Both the position numbers and the translations under genes were made by a program. From Dicaeum eximium (taxonomy: Eukaryota; Chordata; Aves; Passeriformes; Dicaeidae), in NCBI GenBank assembly GCA_013396995.1, contig VWZP01010453.1, positions 1-64,000 of the forward strand: a stretch of DNA of 64,000 bases, given 5' to 3'. The notes under the pieces were generated by a model. The model saw only the letters and a list, made by a program, of their open reading frames with translations. It was not told the DNA's origin and did no database searches. This document shows, piece after piece, positions 14,122 to 27,067 of the stretch (the stretch's first letter is position 1; each line of letters begins with the position of its first letter).

Positions 14122-17100
14122 CAACTGGAATTAGATTTCATGTACTGTCTCCCAAAACTATTATGTCAAAATTATGTCACCCACCACACCTCTATCGTCC
14201 TGCAGTAGAGCACGGAAGCAGACAATATAGCCCACATTTTTGTAGATATTTAGACCTTCATTTTCAGTTCACACCAAGACTTTGGACTCCCTAGAAATAC
14301 ATGAGGGAATTTAGTTATCACTCCTCTCAAATTCTGTAAGTGGGCACTATTTTCTTAGGGCAGATGAGCAGAATATTTGATGTCTCTGCAGTATTAGATT
14401 TAAGAAAGTCTGCTGGGAATTACAGAGTAGCCTGGGTTTTGTTCATTGGTCTTTTACTTCAAGTGCTTCACCTCTTATTGGGTTATTTGCCTGCCTACAG
14501 GCAGGAAGCAGTATAAATTACTGGAAAAATCCATAGAAGTAGCTGAAACTGCACTCTTCTCTTAACACAGCTCTTGCCCCTTTCTAAGTCTGTATTTTTG
14601 TGTGACCCCTGACAGAAATATTCAAAGGATATGCTTCAAGTTCACTTTTCAGACCTCAACAATGTCCTAAATCATTTTATGAGGCAAATTGTGCATGATT
14701 AAAAAGTCTACATTCTAAGAGACAATTCTAGTCCATTTTCAAGGATAGGATTACAAAAAAAAAAAAAAAAACCAACAAAATTCAATATGGAAACTCTTTC
14801 TGAAGATAAAAAAAATTATTTGCCTTTGAGAATGAATAAACTGCAAAGAAGAGATCAGTGTAGGGGTTTTTTTTTTTGTAATTTAACAAGAATTTCTCTT
14901 TTAATGAAAGGAAAAATTTTATTTCAGATTGCCTGTCAAAAGTAAGATCCTTTATAATGATGTATGAAATGCCACCACAATGATTTTTCTCCTTTATGTA
15001 TATTTCTAAAAGATGATGGGCATGTTTTGGTTTGGGTGTAATAATTCAAGACATGCACATCATTGTAGTTTCTTTTAACTTGACTTCTTGTTTCTCATTT
15101 TCCAGCGTTAGGTTGGTTTTTTTTTTTTTAATGTATCCTGGGATGTAAAAATCATTTGAAAATTACAAACCACCTATTTTCAGGTAGACATTTTCAAAAA
15201 GAAATTTTCTTGAAGGACAAAACATAGTGAAATTAAGTGAAATAATTTCTTTTTTCTCTTTTTTAGAGGCTTTTAAGACATTTAATGTTCTATGAAATAC
15301 TTTCTAGATTGTGTTTCTCTAATAGATGAATAACATAGAAATTAATTAATTAAATAGAAGCTGTAAGGTAGCCATTTAGTTTCAAGAATATTAGTGTAGA
15401 AACAAGTTGGATAACTTGCAGGATGAAATATAAAAATAATAATAGATGACATCATAGGGAAAGTGGAAAAGGAGCAAACAAAAGCATTCAAGAATTTATC
15501 CAGAATGTGAGAAGAGGTGAAAAAAAGCATATAATTGTGGTTTATGCATTTCCTTAGATAAGTTCTTTCATATGTCAGGATTGAACAGAGAGAAACACTA
15601 TGAAAAAACTATTATTTCATTTCTCTTTTATGTGTGTCATAAACACCTACTAAAGAATTAATTACACAAAAACAAGGAAGGGTACACTTGTCATTTGCTA
15701 ATATGACTAAAAAACACTTCGATTTCACCTGCAAATCTACACACATCAGATTGAAAAAAAAAATTGTGAAGTAACATCTAGCAAACAAATTACCTGGGAA
15801 CAATCCAATTGCTAGGATATTTTGTTTATGTCCCACATCCCCCCATATACATATGAAGACAAAGACGGTGTGTGTGCACAGACTCACACACATTTGTGTG
15901 TGTTTACAATGAACCACATGCAAAAATATACTAGAGTGAAACATCTAAAGAGACTCTCCACTAAAGGTGGAAATACTTGTGTATCTGACCAGGTATCTAG
16001 TTGTGCTCAGCTGTTCCCAAATGATTGTTCATTTGCCTCATAGATGCAAGCAATGAAATTCCATAACAAACTAATACAAGTTATATTAACAATTCATAAC
16101 TGAACTTCAACAACAAGAGAAGAGAAAATATCCATTTTTAATCTGTACCAATGCCATTCAGTTTCCCAGGTGCTTTTTGAAGGGGAAATTTAAAAGAAAA
16201 TGATCTTTTCTCTAGAAAATATTTGGAAATTTAAAGTCTGGTGGTTTCTTAGTTGTGGATCTGTATGTTTCCAGTTTTAAAGGAAGTCAGACTGTGTTTT
16301 CAATTATGTTTAGTGGAGATAAACTTCAGCTGTAAGGTAAACAAATGGGCTGCAAGACTCTGGAGCGTGCCTATGATGGAAATGGAGGGATATAAAAGGG
16401 CTGTCATAAGAGTTATGTCAAATGATTACTAAGCAAAGGAGAAATGAAAGAAGCCAGTTAAAGATGAAACAATATATTCCTACTTAAGCTCAAATGGGAA
16501 CCACAAATATTTGTTATTGCAATTCATAACTTATGATTACAGATTTGATTATTTATGTATTGATGTACTAATTTATTATACATTTCATGTATAACAAATA
16601 ATGCTGATTTAATTATGCTTGATCAAATTAATAGGGGTGGGAGGAATTAAAATTGCTTTCCTGGGAATGTTATAAAAGCTTCACAAAATAAAAAGGAAAC
16701 TTTGAAGTTAGACAGAATAGAGTAGGCTCTCATATCAGTTTTTTAAGGAAGTTTATCACAAAAGATGAATCCTTCCACTTGTTTTTGAAGGTACTGATAT
16801 TGATAAAGGATATTAATAAGAAATTAATGTTCAGAAGAAATGCATCATTACAAAATCATTCTGAAATAACTTTAATAATAATACTACAACAATGAGGCCA
16901 TTTAAGAGCTTGGTAAGATGTTGAGTGTTTCAGCTATACTTAGCTTTGTATGAATATTTAAAGATACGTAAATATATTTGGATTACATGACAAAATTACT
17001 TTTGTTATCCCGGCATCAAACATTTTCTTTCTGAAAATATAAACACAATTCTTTCTTTAATTTTTTTGGTTTTATATGTTATCTAACTTGCTGATTTTCT

Positions 17101-17579
17101 GTAGGTGCTAAGGTGAGCAACCATATCTATTAAATTTTAAATTGTAATCTTACAGTTTGTGTGGCACAGTATACCAACACATTAAAAAAAAAAGAAAAAG
17201 GAAAAGCTCAGAAAAAACCACTGTTTTTAACAACCTAGAAAATGCTATCTGAGCATAACAGCAGATCACCACAAACTTTAGAGATCTAATTTTTGCAAAC
17301 TTTAGATTCTTCAAGTAAAACGAGAATTAATTCTACTGTAGTTAAGATAAATTGAAATTAAATCACAGAATGATTTTATTGTCCTTCCTGTTACTAATTG
17401 TAAGTGATAAATTGTGTAGAAAGAGGTGCAAGTATAACAGACTGGTGTATTCCTGAAGTTGTGAGTAGGCATCCTTTGCAATCAAATTTCCTGCAAACTC
17501 GTTTTTAAAAGCTCAAATACCTATTGATAGAGAAACTACTTTACTTAAGTCAAATACTACTGCCAGCTCCAAATTTGTC
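14122..17579. other. Unique AT-rich non-coding DNA
   Basis: No gene is visible. It contains an A tract at about 14,755-14,771, T tracts near 14,868 and 15,118, and a short CA/TG inverted repeat (8-bp arms, 15,885-15,903). The 110-codon minus frame at 15,612-15,944 has no recognisable domain and looks like chance. Confidence 0.65.
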
Positions 17580-17970
17580 AGGAATCACGGCTCCACAGAT
17601 GCTCCTCAAGTAGAGAATCTGCGGTACTGGTAGTCTGACAGCGAAAGGAGAGAACTACAAAGCTCATGAGAGAGCTGGTGTTCCCTCTGATCACAGACAT
17701 GTGATGTTCTGTCCAACCACGGGCATTCACAGGTCGTGTCCGTGTTTCTGAGCTGTGCCACAGCATTGCTCAGGATACTGCCTGTACTGGCAGTCTTTGG
17801 TGCCATGGATCCTTCTAGCATCCGTTTATCCAGCAGCTTTGAGAAAACTAAACACATAGTGGTGCAGAGGAGTCTAGTGTGTTGGAAAACTGCTCCCACT
17901 GAGGAGTGGAAGAAGGAAAAGAGAAAGAAGTTGTGAAGCATTTCTGAGTTGCCTAACGTGCATTGAGGGG
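17580..17970. promoter_or_regulatory. CpG-enriched GC-richer block, unexplained
   Basis: Eight CpGs are counted in about 390 bp, well above the local background. A 125-codon frame runs on the minus strand (17,606-17,983) and a 66-codon frame on the plus strand (17,736-17,936). Neither translation matches a family I know. The block could be a conserved regulatory element, a decayed insertion or an old processed pseudogene. Composition alone cannot decide between these. Confidence 0.25.
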
Positions 17971-20429
17971 AACAACATGACATTTCCTTTTATACCTACA
18001 GTTTGGTTTAAGGCACAGTTGATAACAGTCCATATGACTACAAATTTAGCAGTTTGGTATCATGTTGAACATACTTTTAATTCTTATTGAATATACATTT
18101 TCTCTGCAATTGACTGCAGAGCTACATTATACAGAGCTGGAAAATTTGGCCTAGCAGGCAGATATTTTGGATAAGAGTTTTGTTACACACCTGTAGTTTT
18201 CAACACTTATCTAAAATGTGAACACTTATCTAAATTCTCCATATATCATTACCTTTTACATCATTCAGGTGACAATTTTTTTTTATTATTGATTTCCTGA
18301 AACAGACTTTTATTTGTGAAAACAGCTGCAGTACTGTATTCATAGCTGCTAGTCACATAGTATATAGGAATACTGCAGGCAACAATGCAATATAGAAAAC
18401 AAGGTTCAATCACAGTTCTTATGTTTCTTTTTACTAGAATTAGTTACTCAGCAGGATCAGTTCTCTGCTAACTGACTAATGAAAACAAAACACATCCTAC
18501 TCTTGTGCTGACATATATCTCACTGCAAAATATTGAGCACTAGATTTTAAAAAGGCCAGAGACAAATTTGGTGGCTTATGGCTTTGGAGGGATGAGGTCT
18601 ATGTCTATCCTAGAAAATTAAGAAAAACATGGTTCGTTGGTCCTGAGGACAAAGAACATGGAAATTATTTAATCCATACTGCTATAATCCCTGCCTCTGA
18701 AAAATAGATTTGTTCTGTTGAAAGAGATAGGAGCAATCATTTTTGTAACAGTGTACTCTTGTGTTTAGTCTTAGGAATACCTGAGGTTTTAACAGGAAAG
18801 TACAGCTTGACCTGGGCCAAATCTGTGCTAACTGTTGAATACTTTGGTCTTGTACCCTGGCCAGCTGAGCATTTTATGTACAGAGCTGACTGATTTCTTG
18901 TCCTTACACACTAACACTGTCCAGTGAAAGAAACAGGAAGAACTTCTATAAAGCCACCACTCTGAAATCCCTCATCCCAGCATCCATCATTCTCTTTGCT
19001 GTTTAAAAGAAAATCTACCAATCAAACATTCCCCCCAGTCAAAAAAAAACTACCAGAAAAACCCAAAAAAACACTACTTAGCCAATGATTTTGTTTTCCC
19101 AAGTAGACATGTCTCTGTCATGATCAGAGGATCAGTATATGTTATTTCCAGTTTATATATTTAGCCAGTAAAATGTTAGGCTTCTAAAAGATTTAGACCA
19201 TATTCTTAATATTTAAGTTTTTGTTTTCTGTCTTATAAAAGGCTTAATTGATCTTTTGTGACATTGGAAAAAGACTGATTGTAACTGTTAATGTTTCAAG
19301 TATGTTATGGGGTTTTTTGGGGGATTTTTTTGCCGAAGTTCTATGAAACTTCTAATATTAAGCAAGGGTTATATTGATCTGCTGGTAGATTGAACACTAG
19401 ACGAAGTCCACATTGGTTCTCCTACTTTTTCCAGGACAGCAGTGCTGGGAAAATGTGATGCAGGATCATTTGCTGTCAGCGAATATGTACTTTACCAGAT
19501 CATAGATAGTTACTGCTACCTAAAATAGCTCTCATATTTGTAAGACCCATTTCACTCTTCACTTGTCAGAAGTTTGATTAATAAACATAGGCACTCCTTT
19601 ATTCCTGGCAGCTTTACAGCTTAGTGTCAAATGCATGTCTCATTTAGTTTTAGTTGTTTAGCTTCATATGCCTAATTAAATTACTATAATGGAAACAAAA
19701 AAATTTAGAAAGAGTTGCCCCCAAAGTCTTCTGAAACCTGCAGCTGTTTCAATATTTCATTATTTCTGTAATATTTCTGAGATATTTTAATAATAAAGAA
19801 GGACATTGCTATTTTTAAAGCAGTAAAAAATAGTTGGTGAAACATTTCTTTTTATGTGTTTGCATATCCCAAATTTGTCATATGCCTCTAAGATCATTCT
19901 TTCATAAATTTAAGAATCTTAAGAAATGTAATTATATAATGGTACTGACCATTAAATTTTTAATGTTCCTTTTTGTTTGTCAGAAGAGATAGTATTATTT
20001 TTTAAATGCATTTTGACTAAGCTTCATACTGTGCTAGTGAACCTTACAAATAAATTGTGTACTGAAAAGTTATTAAAACTCCGGGTTGGAGATAGATGAC
20101 ATAAATATTGATTGTAGAAAAAGAACAAGAGAGGCTTTCTCTTCAGGATACAGACAGGTATATTAGCTTCTTTGTGCTATTGTTATTCACTCTGCCAGTG
20201 GTATTCATTGTGCCATTTGGGACATTTCTTGAGAAATGGCCTGGTAAGGGAACTACTCCAAAGAACCAAAGCAAAACTGTAGTGTACCACATCTAAAATC
20301 AGATTAACAGGTACATGGATTTAGGGAATCTTTCATATGCACGAGTCATGGGGTTTTTTCCCAAAGTTAAGATGTGGGAAAGCAATTACAAAGAAGGAAG
20401 CACCTAGCTGTTTGACAATTTTTCTTTTC
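17971..20429. other. Unique AT-rich non-coding DNA
   Basis: Nothing recognisable: no open frame with a domain and no retroposon signature. Short G and T runs occur near 19,310-19,332. Confidence 0.65.
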
Positions 20430-20489
20430 TTATTTACCTTATTTACGTTACTTACCTTATTTGCCTTATTTACCTTATTTACCTTATTT
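20430..20489. repeat. 9-bp tandem repeat (TTATTTACC)n
   Basis: Six consecutive 9-bp units of TTATTTACC, three of them with single-base variants, are followed by a partial seventh. Total length is 60 bp. This is a small minisatellite-like array with no sign of function. Confidence 0.9.
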
Positions 20490-23400
20490 CAAGAATAACT
20501 TCCTTAAATGCCAAATATGTACCTTCATTTACATATTTTAAAACTTTTTCTCAAGAAGATCCCTTTTGTTAAGGCTCCATTTTAAACTGGTGAGATCAAT
20601 TTGGAATGAATACCACACTGGTGTATTTTCTGTATGTGTTGTCAAAGATTAGCACAGATTAGGCTGCACTTGACAGGGCCTGGGGGCAGTCACAAATTTC
20701 ATGGCCTCTGCCCAGCCCCTCTGTATCCTTTCCCATCCTGGTGTGGTACTCCAGGGCACATATAGCACTCCCATGGCAGCTTCCCTGTGGGTAATTTTAT
20801 AGAATTTTAGAAGCTTTGTGCATGAATATGTCATGCTGTGGATGTGTCATGCAATGGATGTGTATCCAACAAAGATAAAGGTGATTTGTTTGCCGAGAAA
20901 GAAAATCCCATTCGCTCACTCTAAGAAGGTCTTTATAGTTCTGAAACAGAAACTGTGGGACAGACAAAAACCACCCAACACCAAAAGTGGTACTTGTATT
21001 CTGTGTGTAGGCAGCTGAACTAAATCCTGCATAATGTGTGTGAATCTGAATTCCACCTTTGTGTTCAATGATGAAGTATACAGGGAAGACTAGAAGAAGA
21101 ATGACCCAAGTGAATATTGTATTGATGTAGTTTTTTGCTAATATATATGTAATTATGTACTGTGAGCTTTATGTAACAAGAATAAACTGTGCTTCATGAT
21201 TAGCAATATAAGGCAAGAAACATAGAAAGGTAAAATAATGCTTATCAATCAACCTTTTTGAAAGTCTACAAAATAGCACTATTTAAGCAACCCCCTTTTT
21301 TTGTTTGTTTTTTTGTATAATACTTTGCAACAATAACAAATAATTTTTTCACTTGATTTGCCGTGCAATAAAATGGTAAAACCTCCAAGACTTTTCTGAA
21401 ATGATACCACTAGCAGGGATACCAGGTGTGGTTTACAAGACCGTAAATCTTCCATCTGCTACACACAGAAGTGTCTCTGCCTTCACATTTCTGCTAAAGA
21501 TAATCCCAAACTCACTTCTTAGAACACTAAGGTGTTCTAAGATGGTTTGGATACACTTAACAAGAAAAAAAAATGTTCTTTACAGAAAAAAGTTGTTGAA
21601 AGCTAATAACTTAAATTTTTCTGCCTCCAGGGGTTTACTGCTGGAAATCAGGGAACATGTGAAAGAAAGGTATAAAATTCTAGTTCTATATTTATATTAA
21701 CCAATATTGTAATGCTGCCACTTGTAACTCACCTGTGATTAACTCTGCAACAATTTTTCAACAAAATTAAATAAATAATTATATTTTAAATAATTTTTAT
21801 GTACACCCAGAACCACAGAATAATTCAAGTGCTTAACTAAGCTGAAATGAAATTTAGTCACCTAAAAGCAACATTCTGGAGAACTTGTCCCAGTCTTATC
21901 ACTTAATCCAATGTTTGTTGCCATGTTTCTCTTTTTACCTGTGTAGTGTTTATTGATTTCAGTTGTGCTTTTACTTGATTCTAAAAATTTTACACAGTTC
22001 AATTTTCTCAGTATGTGGAACAAAGATTTTCTATTTTTAACTTGCAAACCCCCACCATTTTCTGGTTTTATCTATTTTCTTTTTGAAAGTGTATATTCAG
22101 ATTTATTGTCATCTCATCAGATTTGGAAATAAGCTAGATTGCAACTGGAAGTTATGATACAATAATATGATAATGAAAAAAATCTATAAATCAGAACTTT
22201 AATTTTTATTCTGGCTATCTGGTTGGAGTTCTTATCATTAGTTCCCCCTTCCAAATAGTATATTTTTATTTGGAAACATTAATAATCCATGTTTATCAAG
22301 CTCATTGTTTTCTTATAGTTGCTGCCTTCAAGTTTACTAGCAGTAGAATAGTATCCTAATCCCTTGGTTAGAAATTATAATCAAATACCTTTGACTTGCC
22401 AATATATTTTTTATTTAAAAAAAAAAAAAAGGACAATAAAAATTTTAACTTGGAAAAAAAAGAGGATCATATTTTTAAGGTACTGTGCTTAAATAATTCA
22501 TCAAAAATCAAATGGAGGGGACGGGTGACATAAAAAAGAACCATGACAGTTCATTAGTCTTGATGGTATATCACACAATGAAAGAATGACAAGATATTCA
22601 ATAATTCTGAAAGAAAAGATAATTTTAAACATAAGATCTATGTTTTGAAGCAGGTGTGTTTAGACAGAATTGAACAGCAAAAGGAAACATAGCTTAGCTT
22701 GTTGCTTTATATATATGTGTGTGTGTATCTGACGTGTTTCTAAATTAACATCTTTGAGAATGTTTGAAAGTGTTACACTAAAGAAGTATGCAGAGGTAGG
22801 TTTTAATTTAATTGACTGTTCAGAGAATTGAGTGAAGCTCAAAGTTAAGTGCAAATGGAAGTAAGAGAAAACTGCTTCAGAGGAGAACTTTTCAGCACAT
22901 TATTGCTATGTTTTCTAGAAAACATTGTGGTCTGTGAAGCATAGCTTGCACTGAATATTTTCACTGTTTAAGTTTGCACTAAAATAATTTTTGTGGAATC
23001 TGGATTTATTCTGTACTCAAATTTCCTACATTGATATGTAGTACAGAGAGTTGGCATATTCTCTCTAGCATCTGATGTACCTCTCACTCCCAGCCCAGTA
23101 TTCTGGTTAGATATCTTAGTCTGAAGGATGATTCTTGTAGCATTTCCCCCCATCTCCACATTTTTTTCTTTTCCTCAAGCAGAACAACCAACTTTGTTCA
23201 AAATTTGCACAGGGTCCAAATACATTGTTTTGGCTTGTTCTGTTAAATGTCTATTCAGCTAAAGGGAATTTGTGCTTCTGCCCACAAGCTGTTGCTTTTC
23301 CCTATGCTAATCCTTCATTTTGCCTGTAGAACATGGTGCCATAACTTGGTGTATAATGTCTCAGTAACCGTTAAAGGCGACTGTTCCACAGTAATCAAAC

Positions 23401-26400
23401 TTGAGGTTTTAATTGGTTTTTGATAGCTTAAAATCTGAGAAATCTCAGAAATTGAAGACCAGCTACTACAAGACACTCATGCAAGGTCTTTACCTTTGCA
23501 AGGTCTACTTTGCATAGAAAAAAAAACATGCATGTGTAAACACCACATGTAATTTTAGCATAAAATGAAATACAGATACCCATGAGAAATAAAGCTACAA
23601 TTTAAAGACAGAAAAATATATTGATTTTTGTTATCAGAATTGTTTGTGAAAACTAATCTCCTTGAGCAGAAATTCTGATGGAAAGACAATTCAATCTGTC
23701 TCCCTAGAATATTGGAACAAATAAGATTAAACAGACATAGTAAAATGACAAACAGTCCAGAAGATAATACTGTAAGCTTTATAGTTCTTTGGCTTTTCAG
23801 AGATTTTTTTCACAAATTCTTTAGCTTTGAGCCTTTGTATGTTTCTTTTGTATCTCATAAATAGTTTACTATAATACAGAAATTTTAATAATGTCCTTTT
23901 TTATGTTACCCATCTATTGGACAACCTGTCTGATAGTGAAATGAATATATGCTTAGAAGTGTTGAGTATCCATGGAAGCATATAATGACTAGAATTATTA
24001 GGATGTCCTTTAGTATGCTGGAAAAATAGTGAGATGGTTTGACAGTCATCTCTTTTAGGTAATTAGGTTCTCTACACTTTGTACAGAAACATATACAGAG
24101 TTTCATAAGAGTAATGCTTTATTTTAATTTAATTTCAGTGGATAATTGTATTTATATTTATAAACAGTACATAAAACTGGCTGTGATTGCAATTGAAAAA
24201 TAAGTGCTTCAATATCTACAATTTCAACATATTGACAGTGCCCTACAAAAACAACAATTTATTTCTGAACTCCTGTTTAACACAAGACATTGTGACAAGA
24301 TTTGTCCAATAGTGTATGACTTTTCTTTTGTTATCAAAGAAAATGTCATGTTTTGCTTTCAATCTCAGAGTAATAATCTTATATCTGAGTTCAGGGACTG
24401 CATTTTCAAACCATCATATTTTAGTGTGAACTACTGACAAGCTGATATATTAAAAATATGAAAAATCTATCTACAAAAAGTGTATCCAAAGGACCTTTAA
24501 AAGTACCCTAAACTGAGTAACTGACTGCAAGCTTATGATATTGGAACTGCTCACAGCTATCTCCTAGAAGATTTCACATACATTTCATAACAGCCTAAGT
24601 AATGCAGGCTAACCCAATTTTTGCTGTATCACACTTGTCAAGGCACCCAGATGATCTGTGCAATCATATGGATTTATGATCCAAGAAAAGTAGAAATTCC
24701 ATGAGGGGATCATAATAGAGAGAAACACTGAAAGAAATACCAGCTCCACACAGAAATCAAGAATCAGTTTCTGATAAGTACTTTCAGTTCAGATATGTTC
24801 ATACTTTCAGAACTATTTCTTTTATAGTGAGCATCTTATTAAACGTCCTAAAATAGTTATAAAATAAATGTTGTTTTCCCATTAAACAACAAGCTCAAAC
24901 TAATGGGAGAATAGAGCTCATTCTTACTCCTGGGATTTTACTTACTTGAGGAGATTGTTGCAGTTTGCTTCAGTTCACCATGCAGTGCAAATTCACTGGC
25001 TAAGCACCAGATCAAAGAAGTACAGTACTGTTCAAAGTGCTATGAGCTACAATCTGATTTCCAGAGGCATGAAAGAAAATGGAAGAGAAAAGCAAAGAAG
25101 TAAAAGATGGACAGATTGCTTAAGGTTATAGCATAGTGGCAAAGCCCACTGATATACAGAAAAAAAGCAAAACAACAAAGCCACACTATAACTTTCTGGT
25201 AGTATTTTTCTTTTCATTCCAGTAGGGGAAAATATAAAAAAAAAAAATATATATAAAAGCACAGTATTGGTAATGGAGAGACAAGATCAGGAAGCATCTG
25301 AAAGATTGGACTACTTTGTAAAAATATATGCTTTAAATCTGAAAACCTATGGCTATCAATTTCTGAGAACCCAGGAAAAGTTCTGGCAGGTGATGGCTGT
25401 AACAACTCAGTTGCAGAATGTTTTTGAGTCAGTAATAAAGTAGCTTGTCTTGCTACTGTGGGCATTTAAAAACAGTAAATTATATTTTTCACTACAAGTT
25501 CCAGTCTAAAGTTAAAATATTTAGCTTACACTATTTTTGTCGGTACATTTGTTTTTCAGTAGGAAAAACAGAGTCACTTGCAGGTATGATGGGTAGAACT
25601 GTCCTCCAATGCTCAGCATCTATTTTTAAGGTGGTTATTTCATTCTAGGCTCTTCAGTGTTACATGGCTGGAGTCAGATGAGAATTTCAGCCTGCAGGAT
25701 TGTTTTTCCTTCTTAATTGTAAAAAGGAATATAAAAGGGCTAAATGTATGGTTACATAATTCAGTTGGAACAAGTTTTATTCTATTGGTTTTAATACTTA
25801 AAATACAAAATCTTGTGGAATGCAAGTGAATATCCATGCACTAGAGGGCTGGCAGAAAGGTGTTACTATTTAGGAGTGGTGACCCCATGATGATGATTAT
25901 GATGTCTGTACCAATGACAACCTTTCTTGCCCAAAATATTTCACATTCTTTCACCTAGAAGAATATGTTGAGAAACTCTGGGCTCTAGAACAGTGAGCCA
26001 ACTGACATCTTGTGGCTTTTCATAGTCTAATAAAAACTTCTCTTCCTCTGCAGTATTACCCTCATGCTTTAGCCATAATAGCTACTTGGAATCTAACCAT
26101 ATTTTCTCTGGATGCTAGTGTGGGATCTCCTAGAGAAACTGTCACATCCACTATCTCTTGCTAGGGTGTTGGGGGTGTAACATTTTCCAAATCCTGGTGT
26201 ACAATAGAATAATATGCAGTTTAAAAGATAAAAAGCACATGAGAATAAATTACATACTCAGACAAAAGAAGAGAAGTATCTTCTAGCTTGTAGGTATATT
26301 GAAACAGCCATTACCATGCCATTTTAGAATTTCTAATCCCAGTATAGAGTGCATTTCTTGTTTCTGTGAAGAACTTCTAGTGCACAGATAAGGGGAATAA

Positions 26401-26929
26401 AAGAATAAGCAAATTAAAAACACAACTCCCATGCTATCTTTGTAGTGTAGTTTGAGCAGCCCTGAAAGATACTCTGTGCATGTGCATACACCCACAGAGA
26501 AGGCTGTGGGTGGTAAATTCATTGACAAGCAGTTAAAAATAAAAGGCAAAGCCCACTTGGTTAATTGCTCATGTTGCTTGCTTTCACAGTTGGCATTTTC
26601 TCAAATCAAAATGAAGTACTCTTTTCCAGCATAGACTTTTAAGACAAGAGAAATGTTGAGCTGTTTACAAACCAAGTAAACCATTTCCTGAAATTTTACA
26701 GCTAGAATATATTTAACTTTCAAATGTAGCATAAGAGAACCAGAATAACAATAACAGTAACCATCACGTTTAAAATTTTAGGTGAATGTGTAAATATAAA
26801 CTTAGTTGCTTGTTATCAGTGTCTCAGTTCAATGACACCTACACAGAAATCAGGTAAGTTGAAGTTGTTATGTGATACAGTAGGATGAAAACCCTAATTT
26901 TTTTCACTGCTTTCCAGTGAGCATTATAC
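20490..26929. other. Unique AT-rich non-coding DNA
   Basis: No gene or identified mobile element. Minor features are a short TATATATGTGTGTGTGTA run near 22,710, an A tract near 22,419, and a 17-bp near-duplicate pair at 23,481-23,513. A GC-richer stretch at 20,650-20,800 could not be assigned. Confidence 0.6.
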
Positions 26930-27067
26930 AGATATTTAATTCAGCTGATTAGAGCATTATGATGATAGTGTCAAGGTTATGGGTTTGATCCCTGTAAGAG
27001 CCATTCATTTAAGAGCTGGACATGGTGACCCTTCTGGGTCCCTACCAACTCAGAATATTTTGTCATT
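26930..27067 (+). mobile_element. tRNA-Ile-derived SINE with CR1-like tail (TguSINE1-like)
   Basis: The 5' part aligns by eye with a tRNA-Ile gene. The A box region is TAATTCAGCTGA at 26,937-26,948, followed by TTAGAGC and TCAAGG. The B box is GGTTTGATCC at 26,982-26,991, and the end resembles a GGGCCA acceptor. The anticodon loop reads GAT. The 3' part (about 27,010-27,067), GGGTCCCTACCAACTCAGAATATT, resembles a CR1 3' end. This tRNA head plus CR1 tail is the build of TguSINE1, a SINE described from passerine birds and mobilised by CR1-family LINE machinery. The two internal promoter boxes would direct RNA polymerase III. The copy is diverged, lacks most terminal repeats, and shows no clear target-site duplication. 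Confidence 0.85.

Noticed and set aside
15612..15944. 110-codon minus-strand frame as a gene
   Set aside because: The translation is rich in Cys, Phe and Val from AT-rich and CA-repeat sequence, with no domain or splice context. It overlaps other frames and fits chance.
17115..17122. 8-nt microexon or recursive splice site at TCTGTAG/GTGCTAAG/GTGAGC
   Set aside because: The 8-nt length breaks the frame, and the zero-length reading lacks a consensus donor after the first AG.
21812..21831. CR1-like terminus (AACCACAGAATAATTCAAG)
   Set aside because: Only about 20 bp of partial similarity, with no flanking CR1 sequence on either side.
26830..26855. 26-nt exon between TCTCAG and GTAAGT
   Set aside because: The acceptor lacks a good polypyrimidine tract and the length is not a multiple of three.
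26930..27003. Functional tRNA-Ile gene
   Set aside because: The body is diverged with disrupted stems and a base missing in the anticodon arm, and it is fused to a CR1-like tail. It is a SINE head, not a tRNA gene.
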